A stretch of DNA of 7,593 bases from Rickettsiales bacterium (GCA_023301245.1 JALZUV010000297.1:1-7593), one strand, 5' to 3'. Shown: positions 1 through 6,560, numbered from the stretch's first letter. Numbers and translations are program-made. Notes: generated by a model from the sequence alone, not told the origin.

Positions 1-1032
1 CTATTTGCTGAAGTAATATTAGAAGATGTACTTGAGCTTGATGTAAACCACACGCGCCGCACAAAACTGCGTGCCAACCACTCGGCCACTCACTTGTTGA
101 ATGCTGCGCTACGCCAAGTTCTCGGCGACCATATCGCGCAAAAAGGTTCCGATGTGGCAGAAGATAAACTCCGCTTCGATATTAGCCACCCGAAAGCCCT
201 AACGGCAGATGAAATGGCGCAGGTCGAACAGATTGTAAATGAACAAATTTGGGCAAACAAGCCTGTACGCACCCAGCTAATGAATACTGATGATGCTATT
301 AAAGCAGGTGCAGTCGCCATGTTCGGCGAAAAATATGGCGATGAAGTTCGTGTACTTTCTATGGGCGTTGATGATTTTTCAGTTGAACTTTGTGGCGGTA
401 CGCATGTGCATAGCACGGGCGATATTGGCCTATTTAAAATCACCTCTGAAGGCGCACTGGCCGCTGGCGTTCGCCGCCTTGAAGCCGTCACGCGTGATGG
501 CGCATTTACATGGCTTGATGGGCGTAATAAAGCCCTCATGCAATTGGCGGATACGGCGAAAACCCCTGTCGCTGAAATGCCCGAAAAAATTGAATCATTA
601 CTGGCTGAACGCAAACGTCTAGAAAAAGAACTCGGCGATGCCAAACGCAAGCTAGCCCTTGGTGGCGGCGGCGAAGGCGGCGGATTTGAAAAGGCCGAAA
701 TTGGCACTATCTCGCTCGCCTATCAAGCATTTGATGGCGTAAACCCGAAAGATTTACGCACGCTAGCATCCGAAATTATGGATAAATCGAAAGCCTCAGT
801 CGTGGCAGTCGGCAGTAGCTTTGACGGCAAAGCCGCCATCGTGGTAGCAAGTAACGACAGCGCGATAAATAGTGCCAAATTAGTACAAGTGGCAACGCCT
901 ATTGTTGGCGGTCAAGGTGGCGGTGGTCGCCCTGAAATGGCGCAAGGCGGCGGCACGGATGGTAGCAAAATTGCCGAAGCCTTAGAGGCCATTAAGATAG
1001 AATTAACGAATAACAACGAGAATGCAGCTTAA
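1..1032 (+). CDS. alaS: alanyl-tRNA synthetase, C-terminal part (5' end outside window)
   Basis: The frame is open from base 1 and ends at TAA 1030-1032, giving the last 343 residues of a protein usually near 880 residues. AlaRS charges tRNA-Ala with alanine in the cytoplasm. This part holds the editing domain, which clears mischarged Ser- and Gly-tRNA, and the C-terminal domain. Visible residues 25-31 read ANHSATH, giving the HxxxH half of the zinc site. CGGTH at 131-135 gives the CxxxH half, and GVRRLEAVT follows at 156-164. A charged helical stretch at about 190-219 (probable coiled coil) leads into a glycine-rich linker (220-228) and the DHHA1-type C-terminal domain. That domain ends with the glycine-rich GGQGGGGRPEMAQGGG typical of the family. 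The gene looks intact to its end. The catalytic aminoacylation core lies upstream of the window. Internal TTG or ATG codons near base 94 are not starts, because conserved sequence continues before them. Confidence 0.97.
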   Translation, partial: LFAEVILEDVLELDVNHTRRTKLRANHSATHLLNAALRQVLGDHIAQKGSDVAEDKLRFDISHPKALTADEMAQVEQIVNEQIWANKPVRTQLMNTDDAIKAGAVAMFGEKYGDEVRVLSMGVDDFSVELCGGTHVHSTGDIGLFKITSEGALAAGVRRLEAVTRDGAFTWLDGRNKALMQLADTAKTPVAEMPEKIESLLAERKRLEKELGDAKRKLALGGGGEGGGFEKAEIGTISLAYQAFDGVNPKDLRTLASEIMDKSKASVVAVGSSFDGKAAIVVASNDSAINSAKLVQVATPIVGGQGGGGRPEMAQGGGTDGSKIAEALEAIKIELTNNNENAA

Positions 1033-1042
1033 GCTATAAACA

Positions 1043-1104
1043 TTGTCACCCCGTCGAAGGACGGGGCTCTAGCGATAGAATGCCATCCTTCGACGGCATG
1101 ACAA
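1043..1104. repeat. REPIN-like pair of inverted palindromic hairpins
   Basis: Two copies of one sequence face each other in the alaS-icd gap. The arm at 1043-1066 and the reverse complement of 1081-1104 match at 19 of 24 positions and share the core CCGTCGAAGGA. Each arm also folds on itself. The left arm is a perfect 7-bp stem, CCCCGTC (1049-1055) with GACGGGG (1060-1066) and loop GAAG. The right arm, 1081-1098, forms TGCC...GGCA plus two inner pairs with one mismatch. The layout of two short hairpins in inverted orientation with a spacer of about 14 bases is that of a REPIN or BIME. Lying just after the alaS stop, it may end or protect the alaS transcript; that role is inference. No T-run follows it, so it is not a typical intrinsic terminator. 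Confidence 0.75.
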
Positions 1105-1126
1105 AATTAAAAGAAAGAGTAACATT

Positions 1127-2575
1127 ATGACAGAAGCAGTTCCTATTACAGTCGCTTACGGCGACGGCATTGGCCCCGAAATTATGGAAGCAACGTTGCG
1201 TATTTTACAAAATGTTGAAGCAAAACTGAAAATCGATGTGATTGAGGTCGGCGAAAAAGTTTATAAAACAGGTAACTCCACAGGTATCCCTGCCGATGCG
1301 TGGGAAAGCTTGCGTCGCAATAAAATTCTACTCAAAGCGCCTATCACCACGCCACTTGGCGGCGGCTATAAGTCGCTCAACGTGACGTTACGCAAAACAC
1401 TTGGCCTTTACGCTAACATTCGACCATGCCAAAGTTACCACCCGTTTGTGGACACAAAACACCCTGAAATGGATATTGTGATTGTCCGCGAAAATGAGGA
1501 AGATTTATACGCAGGCGTTGAATATCGCCAAACAGCTGATACAGCCGTTGCACATAAGCTAATCACGCGCAGCGGGTCGGAGCGCATTATGCGCCACGCC
1601 TTTGAATATGCCGTAAAAAATGGTCGCAAAAAAGTAACCTGCATGGCCAAAGATAATATCATGAAAATATGCGATGGCGTGTTTACACAAGCCTTCCGCG
1701 ATATTGGCGCAGAATACCCGCAAATAGAGCAAGAGCCTTATATTATTGATATTGGCGCAGCCCGTATTGCTAACTCGCCAGAACGTTTCGATGTAGTGGT
1801 GACCGAGAACCTCTATGGCGATATTATCTCTGATATTGCAGCAGAAATTTCAGGCTCAGTCGGCCTTGCAGGTTCGGCTAACCTTGGCCGTAACTTTGCA
1901 ATGTTTGAAGCGATTCATGGTTCAGCTCCTGATATTACGGGTCAAGGCATCGCCAACCCATCTGGCCTATTACAAGGCGCAGTAATGATGCTGATACATA
2001 TTGGCCAAACCGAAGCTGCCGCGAAAATTCGTAATGCATGGCTTAAAACCATTGAAGATGGCATTCACACGGGCGATATCTACCAAGAAGGTGTCAGCAC
2101 CGAAAAAGTAGGCACTGTTGGTTTTACTGATGCGGTGATTGAACGTCTTGGCCAAAAACCGAGCACCTACCCCGTAGTTGAATTTGCTGCTAGCGCGCCT
2201 ATTGCAAGCAAGCCCGTGCAAGAAAAGGCGAAGGCCGAAATTACTACCGTCACCAAAAAGCTGGTAGGCGTTGATGTATTTGTTGACTGGATTGGCGATG
2301 TGGACGACTTAGGTACGAAAGTATCGGGCGTTAAAACGGGCTCATTTTATCTAAAAATCATCTCGTGCAAGGGCTTAAAAGTATGGCCAGACCACGTACC
2401 AGGCATGAACCGTACAGACTTATACAGATTACGCTTAATGACCGATGAGAGCGACATTACCGATGTACCTGCTCTACTCGCTGCCCTCATTGATGCGGGG
2501 ATTGATGTCGCTAAATTTGAAAGCCTTATGGAGTTCAATGGCGAGCGCGTATTTTCTTTAGCCGCTGGTGAGTAA
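1127..2575 (+). CDS. icd: isocitrate dehydrogenase, Rickettsia-type long form
   Basis: Cytoplasmic TCA-cycle enzyme converting isocitrate to 2-oxoglutarate and CO2 with reduction of NAD(P). The 482 residues match the roughly 483-residue Rickettsia enzyme from end to end. GDGIGPEI lies at 12-19. The substrate loop KSLNVTLRKTLGLYANIRP at 82-100 carries the serine equivalent to E. coli Ser113. RENEEDLYAGVEYR at 121-134 and NLYGDIISDIAAEISGS at 228-244 supply catalytic and metal-binding residues. HGSAPDITGQGIANP at 264-278 forms the nucleotide pocket. After the catalytic core (to about 345) comes a variable linker and an extra C-terminal domain (about 377-482), as in the Rickettsia and Thermus enzymes. 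The pocket has Asp269-Ile270, where NADP-dependent E. coli IDH has Lys344-Tyr345, which points to NAD use (inference). The ATG at 1127 is supported by purine-rich AAGAAAGAG at 1111-1119, seven bases upstream. Confidence 0.95.
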   Translation: MTEAVPITVAYGDGIGPEIMEATLRILQNVEAKLKIDVIEVGEKVYKTGNSTGIPADAWESLRRNKILLKAPITTPLGGGYKSLNVTLRKTLGLYANIRPCQSYHPFVDTKHPEMDIVIVRENEEDLYAGVEYRQTADTAVAHKLITRSGSERIMRHAFEYAVKNGRKKVTCMAKDNIMKICDGVFTQAFRDIGAEYPQIEQEPYIIDIGAARIANSPERFDVVVTENLYGDIISDIAAEISGSVGLAGSANLGRNFAMFEAIHGSAPDITGQGIANPSGLLQGAVMMLIHIGQTEAAAKIRNAWLKTIEDGIHTGDIYQEGVSTEKVGTVGFTDAVIERLGQKPSTYPVVEFAASAPIASKPVQEKAKAEITTVTKKLVGVDVFVDWIGDVDDLGTKVSGVKTGSFYLKIISCKGLKVWPDHVPGMNRTDLYRLRLMTDESDITDVPALLAALIDAGIDVAKFESLMEFNGERVFSLAAGE

Positions 2576-2609
2576 CTTATTCTTAACAAATTACTGTTAA
2601 GAATAAGTT
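2574..2609. repeat. perfect 15-bp A+T-rich inverted repeat between icd and the next gene
   Basis: AACTTATTCTTAACA (2574-2588) is followed by loop AATTAC and its exact reverse complement (2595-2609). The left arm begins inside the icd stop codon and the right arm ends one base before the ATG at 2611. As RNA it would form a 15-bp hairpin that occupies the place of any ribosome binding site for the next gene. It could be a transcript end or processing site for icd, a translation-blocking hairpin, or a protein-binding operator. Only TTT follows the right arm, so a classical terminator is not well supported. The repeat is certain; its role is not. Confidence 0.8.
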
Positions 2610-2610
2610 T

Positions 2611-3324
2611 ATGGATAAATTGCCTCTGATTCAAATTGAAATGCCTGAAGAGGTGTTTGCGGATAACAATAGTTTAACCGATGCCATCCTTCATGTTTCA
2701 TTAAAGTTCTCTGGAGTGCCTGCAATAAAACGCGTCAATTATCAGCAAAAGCTTGAAGAGCTAGATGAAGAATTAATTGATTCCGAAGTGATAAGCTACG
2801 CGGGTGACTTCCTGCCCCAAGAGCCAAGCAATGGAAAGGTAATTATCAACCTGCCGTTATTTTTGAATCTAGAGCCTACATCAGTAAGCGCTAAAAAAGC
2901 ATATAGAAGCGCGCTGAGAGACAAAATTGAGAATTTTGATATTGATAAATGCGCCCAAAACATGGCGAAGCACGATAAAGACCCCGTGATGGAGCGTATA
3001 AAAATTGAAGAATTATTTACTGAAGCACGAACATTTGAAGAAATTCATGATAAATTACAGAAAAACTATTATGTAGCGCCACTAGTGAGCAGTAAAGATT
3101 ATCTTTCCGACTCGCCAGACCTAGAAACGGTACAAACGTTTCTTATCGAAAGCCGCAAAGAATATTTAGCCGCTTTAAAGGAAATCCCTGAACTATCAGG
3201 TGCAGGGATTAAATTTGAAGATGAAGAAAAATTCGTCACTATTCCTAAAAAGCATGATTCACGGCAATGGACAGAAAAAATTTCCGAAACATCCATTGGA
3301 AATTTTTCTATCAACTTGAATTAA
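2611..3324 (+). CDS. hypothetical protein, 237 residues, unrecognised
   Basis: I do not recognise this protein. It is soluble-looking, with no signal peptide and no membrane segment, rich in Glu, Asp and Lys, and mostly helix-forming. Acidic runs lie at about 48-59 (KLEELDEELIDS) and 203-207. A likely beta segment with LPLFLNL lies at 76-88. There is a single cysteine (114), and no clustered Cys or His that would suggest a metal site. Codon use is visibly A+T richer than in icd and psd, which may mean a lineage-specific or acquired gene. No Shine-Dalgarno sequence precedes the ATG at 2611, because a 15-bp inverted repeat ends one base before it. An in-frame ATG at 2641 is the alternative start but has no better site. 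It lies in the same direction as icd and psd, with gaps of 35 and 47 bases, so it may be co-transcribed with either. The long frame with plausible composition supports a real gene. Confidence 0.7.
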   Translation: MDKLPLIQIEMPEEVFADNNSLTDAILHVSLKFSGVPAIKRVNYQQKLEELDEELIDSEVISYAGDFLPQEPSNGKVIINLPLFLNLEPTSVSAKKAYRSALRDKIENFDIDKCAQNMAKHDKDPVMERIKIEELFTEARTFEEIHDKLQKNYYVAPLVSSKDYLSDSPDLETVQTFLIESRKEYLAALKEIPELSGAGIKFEDEEKFVTIPKKHDSRQWTEKISETSIGNFSINLN

Positions 3325-3371
3325 TTTACGTTTTGCTTTAGCTGTACGCGCTAATTAATTTGGATATTGAT

Positions 3372-4067
3372 ATGAGCGACGAAAAACGCAACCACCTGCA
3401 AGACATTTATAGTTCCATTAAAAATGGAATCACCCCTATTCACCCTGAAGGCAAAAAATTCGCGCTTTATGCAGCGATTGGTGGCCTTGTGCTTAGCTGG
3501 TTCTTTTGGGATGCACTAGCGTTTGTCGGCGTAATATTAGCGCTTTATTGCCTCTATTTTTTCCGCGACCCTGAACGTTTCGTTCCCGAAGGCGACAACC
3601 TAGTGGTCAGCCCTGCTGATGGTCTAGTGCAAATGGTGGTCGAAGGCGTAACGCCCCCTGCCGAGCTTGATATGGGCACAGCACCACATACGCGTATCAG
3701 CATTTTCCTGAACATATTTGATGTTCATATTAACCGTGTACCAATGGCCGGAAAAATTACGGCAGCGGAATATATTAAAGGTCAATTCCTCAATGCTGAA
3801 CTTGATAAAGCTAGCAGCGAAAACGAACGTCAGTTGCTAACAGTTGAGAACAAAAAAGCCAAAATTGGTTTTGTGCAAATTGCTGGTTTTGTGGCTCGCC
3901 GCATTATTTGTAATATCGAAATAGACGATGAAGTAGAGACGGGTCAACGCTTTGGCCTGATTCGCTTTGGTAGTCGCCTAGATGTTTATATTCCTACAAC
4001 TGCAGGCATTAAAGTACGCGAAGGCCAACGCAGCATTGGCGGCGAAACGGTTCTAGCCGAGATTTAG
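3372..4067 (+). CDS. psd: phosphatidylserine decarboxylase proenzyme, class II short form
   Basis: Inner-membrane enzyme that decarboxylates phosphatidylserine to phosphatidylethanolamine. From the ATG at 3372 it has 231 residues, near the 232 usual for the short alphaproteobacterial form. A hydrophobic segment at about 30-64 anchors the N-terminus and ends in YFFRDPERF. VSPADG follows at 79-84, and FDVHINRVP at 116-124 is the conserved core. RFGSRLDVY at 198-206 holds the self-cleavage site: cleavage before Ser201 gives the beta chain (1-200) and an alpha chain whose Ser201 becomes the pyruvoyl cofactor. A TTG at 3360 would add four residues. The ATG at 3372 is preferred because the GGAT at 3362-3365 lies at a suitable distance before it, though this is a weak site. 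It is the first gene of a tight cluster that ends with pssA, which makes its substrate. Confidence 0.95.
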   Translation: MSDEKRNHLQDIYSSIKNGITPIHPEGKKFALYAAIGGLVLSWFFWDALAFVGVILALYCLYFFRDPERFVPEGDNLVVSPADGLVQMVVEGVTPPAELDMGTAPHTRISIFLNIFDVHINRVPMAGKITAAEYIKGQFLNAELDKASSENERQLLTVENKKAKIGFVQIAGFVARRIICNIEIDDEVETGQRFGLIRFGSRLDVYIPTTAGIKVREGQRSIGGETVLAEI

Positions 4068-4068
4068 G

Positions 4069-4440
4069 TTGAACAGCCTAATTCTCATTGTTGGTGCACT
4101 TTATTTGCTATTAGCGCTCGCTGGGCAATTGTTTTTCAAACGCGCAGCAGGCGGCATAAATACCGATTCGATGCAAAGTTTCGTGGCGAGCACTCTCAGC
4201 AATTGGCAATTGTGGGTGGCAGTAATCACTTATTTATTTGCGATGATCGCATGGGTTTGGTTGCTTAAACATATCGACTTAAGCCGCATCTTCCCCATCA
4301 TGTCGGCGCTATTGCTGCTGACCATCCCCCTTATTAGCGCTTACTTTCTACAAGAGAGCCTAAGCTTGCGCTATTGGTTGGGAATAGTTTGTATGGTAAT
4401 AGGCATTATGCTCATTGCAACGGAGATTAAAACAATATGA
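4069..4440 (+). CDS. four-helix EamA/SMR-fold membrane protein, ArnE-like probable lipid-sugar flippase
   Basis: The 123-residue protein has four predicted membrane helices, at about 3-23, 46-66, 72-93 and 101-119. It resembles the ArnE subunit that moves undecaprenyl-phosphate-aminoarabinose across the inner membrane. AGQLFFKRA at 18-26 parallels AGQLCQKQA in ArnE. The second half, with the IFPIMSALLLLTIP segment, the QES turn and RYWLGIVCMVIGIMLI, follows the ArnE/EamA pattern. TM1 has no acidic residue, so the glutamate essential in EmrE drug pumps (Glu14) is missing and a multidrug pump is unlikely. The start must be the TTG at 4069, because the frame is closed by TAG at 4054-4056 and the next ATG would remove TM1. 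It begins one base after the psd stop, and its TGA overlaps the next gene's ATG, so translation is probably coupled. Transport of a polyprenyl-phosphate sugar made by the next gene is inference from similarity and context. Confidence 0.85.
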   Translation: MNSLILIVGALYLLLALAGQLFFKRAAGGINTDSMQSFVASTLSNWQLWVAVITYLFAMIAWVWLLKHIDLSRIFPIMSALLLLTIPLISAYFLQESLSLRYWLGIVCMVIGIMLIATEIKTI

Positions 4441-5432
4441 AAATTGCAGCGATATTACCTTGTTATAATGTAGCAGAGCAAATTTTACCCCTTATCAGCA
4501 AGCTTGGTAATGAGCTGGAACATATTATTGTGGTCGATGATGCTTGTCCGCAAAAATCGGGCGAGCGCGTCAAAACAGAATGTACCGATAAACGCGTGAC
4601 CGTGTTATTCCACAAACAGAATAAGGGCGTGGGCGCAGCAGTCAAAAACGGCTATAATTTCGCCCTCACCCTCGGCTGCGATATTCTAGTAAAAGTTGAT
4701 GGCGACGGGCAAATGAACCCTGCCTATATCCCCGAACTTATCGCCCCCATCGTTAAAGGCGAAGCCGATTACACTAAAGGAAACCGCTTCTATCAACCCG
4801 AAGATTTGCACACAATGCCTATCAAGCGCCTCGCTGCCAATGCGGCGCATTCGTTTCTATCGAAGCTATCGACGGGCTATTGGCAAATGTTCGACCCTGC
4901 TAATGGCTATACTGCCATTCATGCGCGCATTATTGAGCGCCTGCCGCTGGCTAAAATCGCCGACAGATATTTCTTCGAAAGCGATATGCTCTTTCGCCTA
5001 AACACCTTGCGCGCCGTGGTGCTTGATATCCCCATGAAAGCATTTTACGGCGAAGAAACCAGCGGCCTACGAGTGCGCGACCTCGCATGGGAATTCACCC
5101 GCAAAAGCCTACGCAACACTTGGCGCCGCATTGCCTATAACTACTTTGTGCGCGGCTTCTCGATTGCTTCACTCGAACTTGTCATCGGCAAATTACTACT
5201 CATTTTTGGCATTCTTGTGGGGCTATGTATAGTGCTAGAAAGCGACCCGACCGATGCCCCTGCCACCGCAGGTACTATCATGCTATGCGCTTTACCCACC
5301 ATTGTTGGTGCGCAAATGCTGCTATCTTTCCTTAGTTACGATATGAGCACGCAGCCTACCCGCCCATTGCATCCTTCACTTTCAGATAAGCCTCAACTAG
5401 ACTATACCCTTGATTATGACGCAAAAAACTAA
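4437..5432 (+). CDS. membrane-anchored family 2 glycosyltransferase, polyprenyl-phosphate sugar synthase-like
   Basis: This 331-residue GT-A fold enzyme probably transfers a nucleotide-activated sugar to a lipid carrier on the cytoplasmic face of the inner membrane. The N-terminal strand AAILPCYN (4-11), VVDDACP (32-38) and QNKGVGAAVKNGY (61-73) bind the nucleotide. The metal-binding DxD lies in VDGDGQ at 87-92. DPANGYTAI (153-161) and FFESDMLFRL (179-188) are acceptor-side motifs of the DPM1/ArnC/GtrB type. An amphipathic region (about 218-240) leads to two membrane helices, at about 246-268 and 278-300, as in ArnC and GtrB, and a hydrophilic tail. The ATG at 4437 overlaps the previous stop in an ATGA, with GGAG at 4422-4425 eleven bases upstream. 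Its end overlaps the start of pssA by 17 bases. The ArnE-like neighbour is a likely partner. The sugar, the lipid carrier and the final product cannot be read from the sequence. Confidence 0.9.
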   Translation: MKIAAILPCYNVAEQILPLISKLGNELEHIIVVDDACPQKSGERVKTECTDKRVTVLFHKQNKGVGAAVKNGYNFALTLGCDILVKVDGDGQMNPAYIPELIAPIVKGEADYTKGNRFYQPEDLHTMPIKRLAANAAHSFLSKLSTGYWQMFDPANGYTAIHARIIERLPLAKIADRYFFESDMLFRLNTLRAVVLDIPMKAFYGEETSGLRVRDLAWEFTRKSLRNTWRRIAYNYFVRGFSIASLELVIGKLLLIFGILVGLCIVLESDPTDAPATAGTIMLCALPTIVGAQMLLSFLSYDMSTQPTRPLHPSLSDKPQLDYTLDYDAKN

Positions 5433-6147
5433 ATTCCCCATCACCCGCTTAGTGCCAAACCTCATTACCATTGGCGCATTATGCTGTGGCATGTCATCCG
5501 TGCGCTTCGCACTGCTAGAGCAATGGGAAGTTTCAGCCACCTTCTTGCTTATTGCCGCTTTTTTAGACGGCATTGATGGCCGCGTAGCACGCATGCTTAA
5601 AGCCAGCAGCGACTTTGGCGCACAAATGGACTCTCTGTCCGACATCGTATGTTTTGGCGTAGCGCCTGCCATCGTACTGCACCTATGGGCACTACAAGAT
5701 ATCAAACGTTTCGGCTGGGCTGTTGCGCTCTTCTACACTATCTGCTGTGCATTGCGCCTAGCACGCTTCAATACGGCACTGTTGGAAGAAGTGAAGGAAG
5801 ACTGGCAAAAACGCTACTTCACGGGTGTCCCCGCTCCTATGGGCGCGATGCTGGCCATCCTACCCGTAATCCTTAGCTTCAAATTTGGCGAAGAAGTGCT
5901 GATATTCCCTAAAGAGTGGTTCATCATCATCTACCTTCCCGCTATCGCATTACTAATGTCTAGCCGCGTGCCTACCTTTACGCTTAAAGGCCGCGCTATT
6001 CCCACCAAAATGGTATTGCCCATTATGCTGGCTTCTATCGCCATCATCTTAGGGTTGCTGGTGGAAACATGGCTAGTCTTGAGCGTATCAGGCATACTCT
6101 ACATCTTATCCATTCCACTGACCGCATGGATGGCGCAGCGCAAATAA
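5416..6147 (+). CDS. pssA: CDP-diacylglycerol-serine O-phosphatidyltransferase
   Basis: Integral membrane enzyme that joins CDP-diacylglycerol and serine to make phosphatidylserine, the substrate of psd at the head of this cluster. The 243-residue protein carries the complete CDP-alcohol phosphatidyltransferase motif DG-x2-AR-x8-G-x3-D-x3-D, with Asp54, Gly55, Ala58, Arg59, Gly68, Asp72 and Asp76. Further PssA features are RLARFNT at 114-120 and YFTGVPAPMGA at 134-144. Several membrane helices are evident, including about 39-53, 78-92, 100-114, 141-155, 168-181, 199-216 and 219-238. The ATG at 5416 is chosen; a TTG at 5410 would add two residues. Neither has a clear ribosome binding site, and the start lies inside the 3' end of the glycosyltransferase gene, so translation probably depends on coupling to it. 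It ends at a hairpin in the convergent gap. Confidence 0.95.
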   Translation: MTQKTKFPITRLVPNLITIGALCCGMSSVRFALLEQWEVSATFLLIAAFLDGIDGRVARMLKASSDFGAQMDSLSDIVCFGVAPAIVLHLWALQDIKRFGWAVALFYTICCALRLARFNTALLEEVKEDWQKRYFTGVPAPMGAMLAILPVILSFKFGEEVLIFPKEWFIIIYLPAIALLMSSRVPTFTLKGRAIPTKMVLPIMLASIAIILGLLVETWLVLSVSGILYILSIPLTAWMAQRK

Positions 6148-6176
6148 AAGGCCAGCAACGTTACGTCACTGGCTTT
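6148..6176. terminator. hairpin between convergent genes, best as minus-strand terminator
   Basis: AAGGCCAG (6148-6155) pairs with CTGGCTTT (6169-6176) through eight positions including one G-T wobble. The 13-base loop can pair further (ACG with CGT). Read on the minus strand, the stem is followed by TTTTATTT, which fits an intrinsic terminator for the lipoprotein gene ending at 6201. Read on the plus strand it lies directly after the pssA stop but has no immediate T-run, so termination of pssA there is less certain. Confidence 0.55.
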
Positions 6177-6200
6177 CATATTACTTAGTCGAGTTTTTAG

Positions 6201-6560
6201 TTACGGCGTCACGTTACCAATAAGCTCTTCATCATCTTCTGATAAATCATTCAACGTGCTTTCACGATCATAATCGTTATCGCCTTCATTAAACACGCCA
6301 TCATCAGCACCATACACTACATTTTCTAGGTCATGGTAATGCGGAAGCTCGCCACCCTTGTGGATGTGCACAAGGTTTTCTTTATGCGTATGCTCTTTTT
6401 CTTTAAGCTTCATTGCATTACAATATTCGGTGCGCTCTTTGCTCCACTGTTTTGAAGCTACGCTACTTTTATCGCTACAATCATAGCCAGTCATGCTATC
6501 GCAAGCGGCGAGAGAGATTAATGCTACCGAAGCAGCAAGGACAGTTTTCAATTTAGTCAT
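6201..6560 (-). CDS. histidine-rich lipoprotein with three HxH motifs
   Basis: I do not recognise the family. The 119-residue product starts with a lipoprotein signal peptide (MTKLK, hydrophobic stretch, then SLAAC), with Cys20 as the lipidated residue, so the mature protein is membrane-anchored on the periplasmic side. Asp21 just after the Cys would favour inner-membrane retention under the E. coli +2 rule, which may not apply here. Cys28 and Cys47 could form a disulfide. Residues 57-76 hold three regularly spaced HxH motifs, HTH (57-59), HIH (65-67) and HYH (74-76), the last two separated by KGGELP. The tail (85-112) is strongly acidic. The pattern suggests binding of a divalent metal such as zinc, copper or nickel (inference). 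A strong CAGGAG ribosome site at 6567-6572 lies six bases before the ATG. A SOUL-family lipoprotein gene lies just upstream in the same direction. Confidence 0.85.
   Translation of the reverse strand: MTKLKTVLAASVALISLAACDSMTGYDCSDKSSVASKQWSKERTEYCNAMKLKEKEHTHKENLVHIHKGGELPHYHDLENVVYGADDGVFNEGDNDYDRESTLNDLSEDDEELIGNVTP

Noticed and set aside
290..622. Second plus-strand open frame inside alaS
   Set aside because: It lies fully within the conserved alaS frame in another phase, with no ribosome site and no recognisable protein features.
90..707. Long open frame on the minus strand opposite alaS
   Set aside because: The plus strand there encodes conserved AlaRS editing-domain motifs. The minus frame gives a Ser/Pro/Arg-rich product typical of an antisense shadow.
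1053..1081. Possible icd promoter with TAGAAT at 1076-1081 as -10
   Set aside because: The hexamer 17 bases upstream (GTCGAA) is a poor -35 box and both lie within the repeat doublet, so support is too weak.
3338..3354. Small dyad TTAGC...GCTAA before psd
   Set aside because: Only five base pairs with a seven-base loop and no T-run. This is expected by chance in A+T-rich gaps.
3360..3371. TTG at 3360 as the psd start
   Set aside because: It would add only four residues, and the ATG at 3372 has a GGAT at normal spacing, so the ATG is preferred. The TTG cannot be fully excluded.
4069..4440. Annotation as an EmrE-type small multidrug resistance pump
   Set aside because: The essential TM1 glutamate is absent, and the sequence and neighbouring glycosyltransferase fit an ArnE-like lipid-sugar role better.
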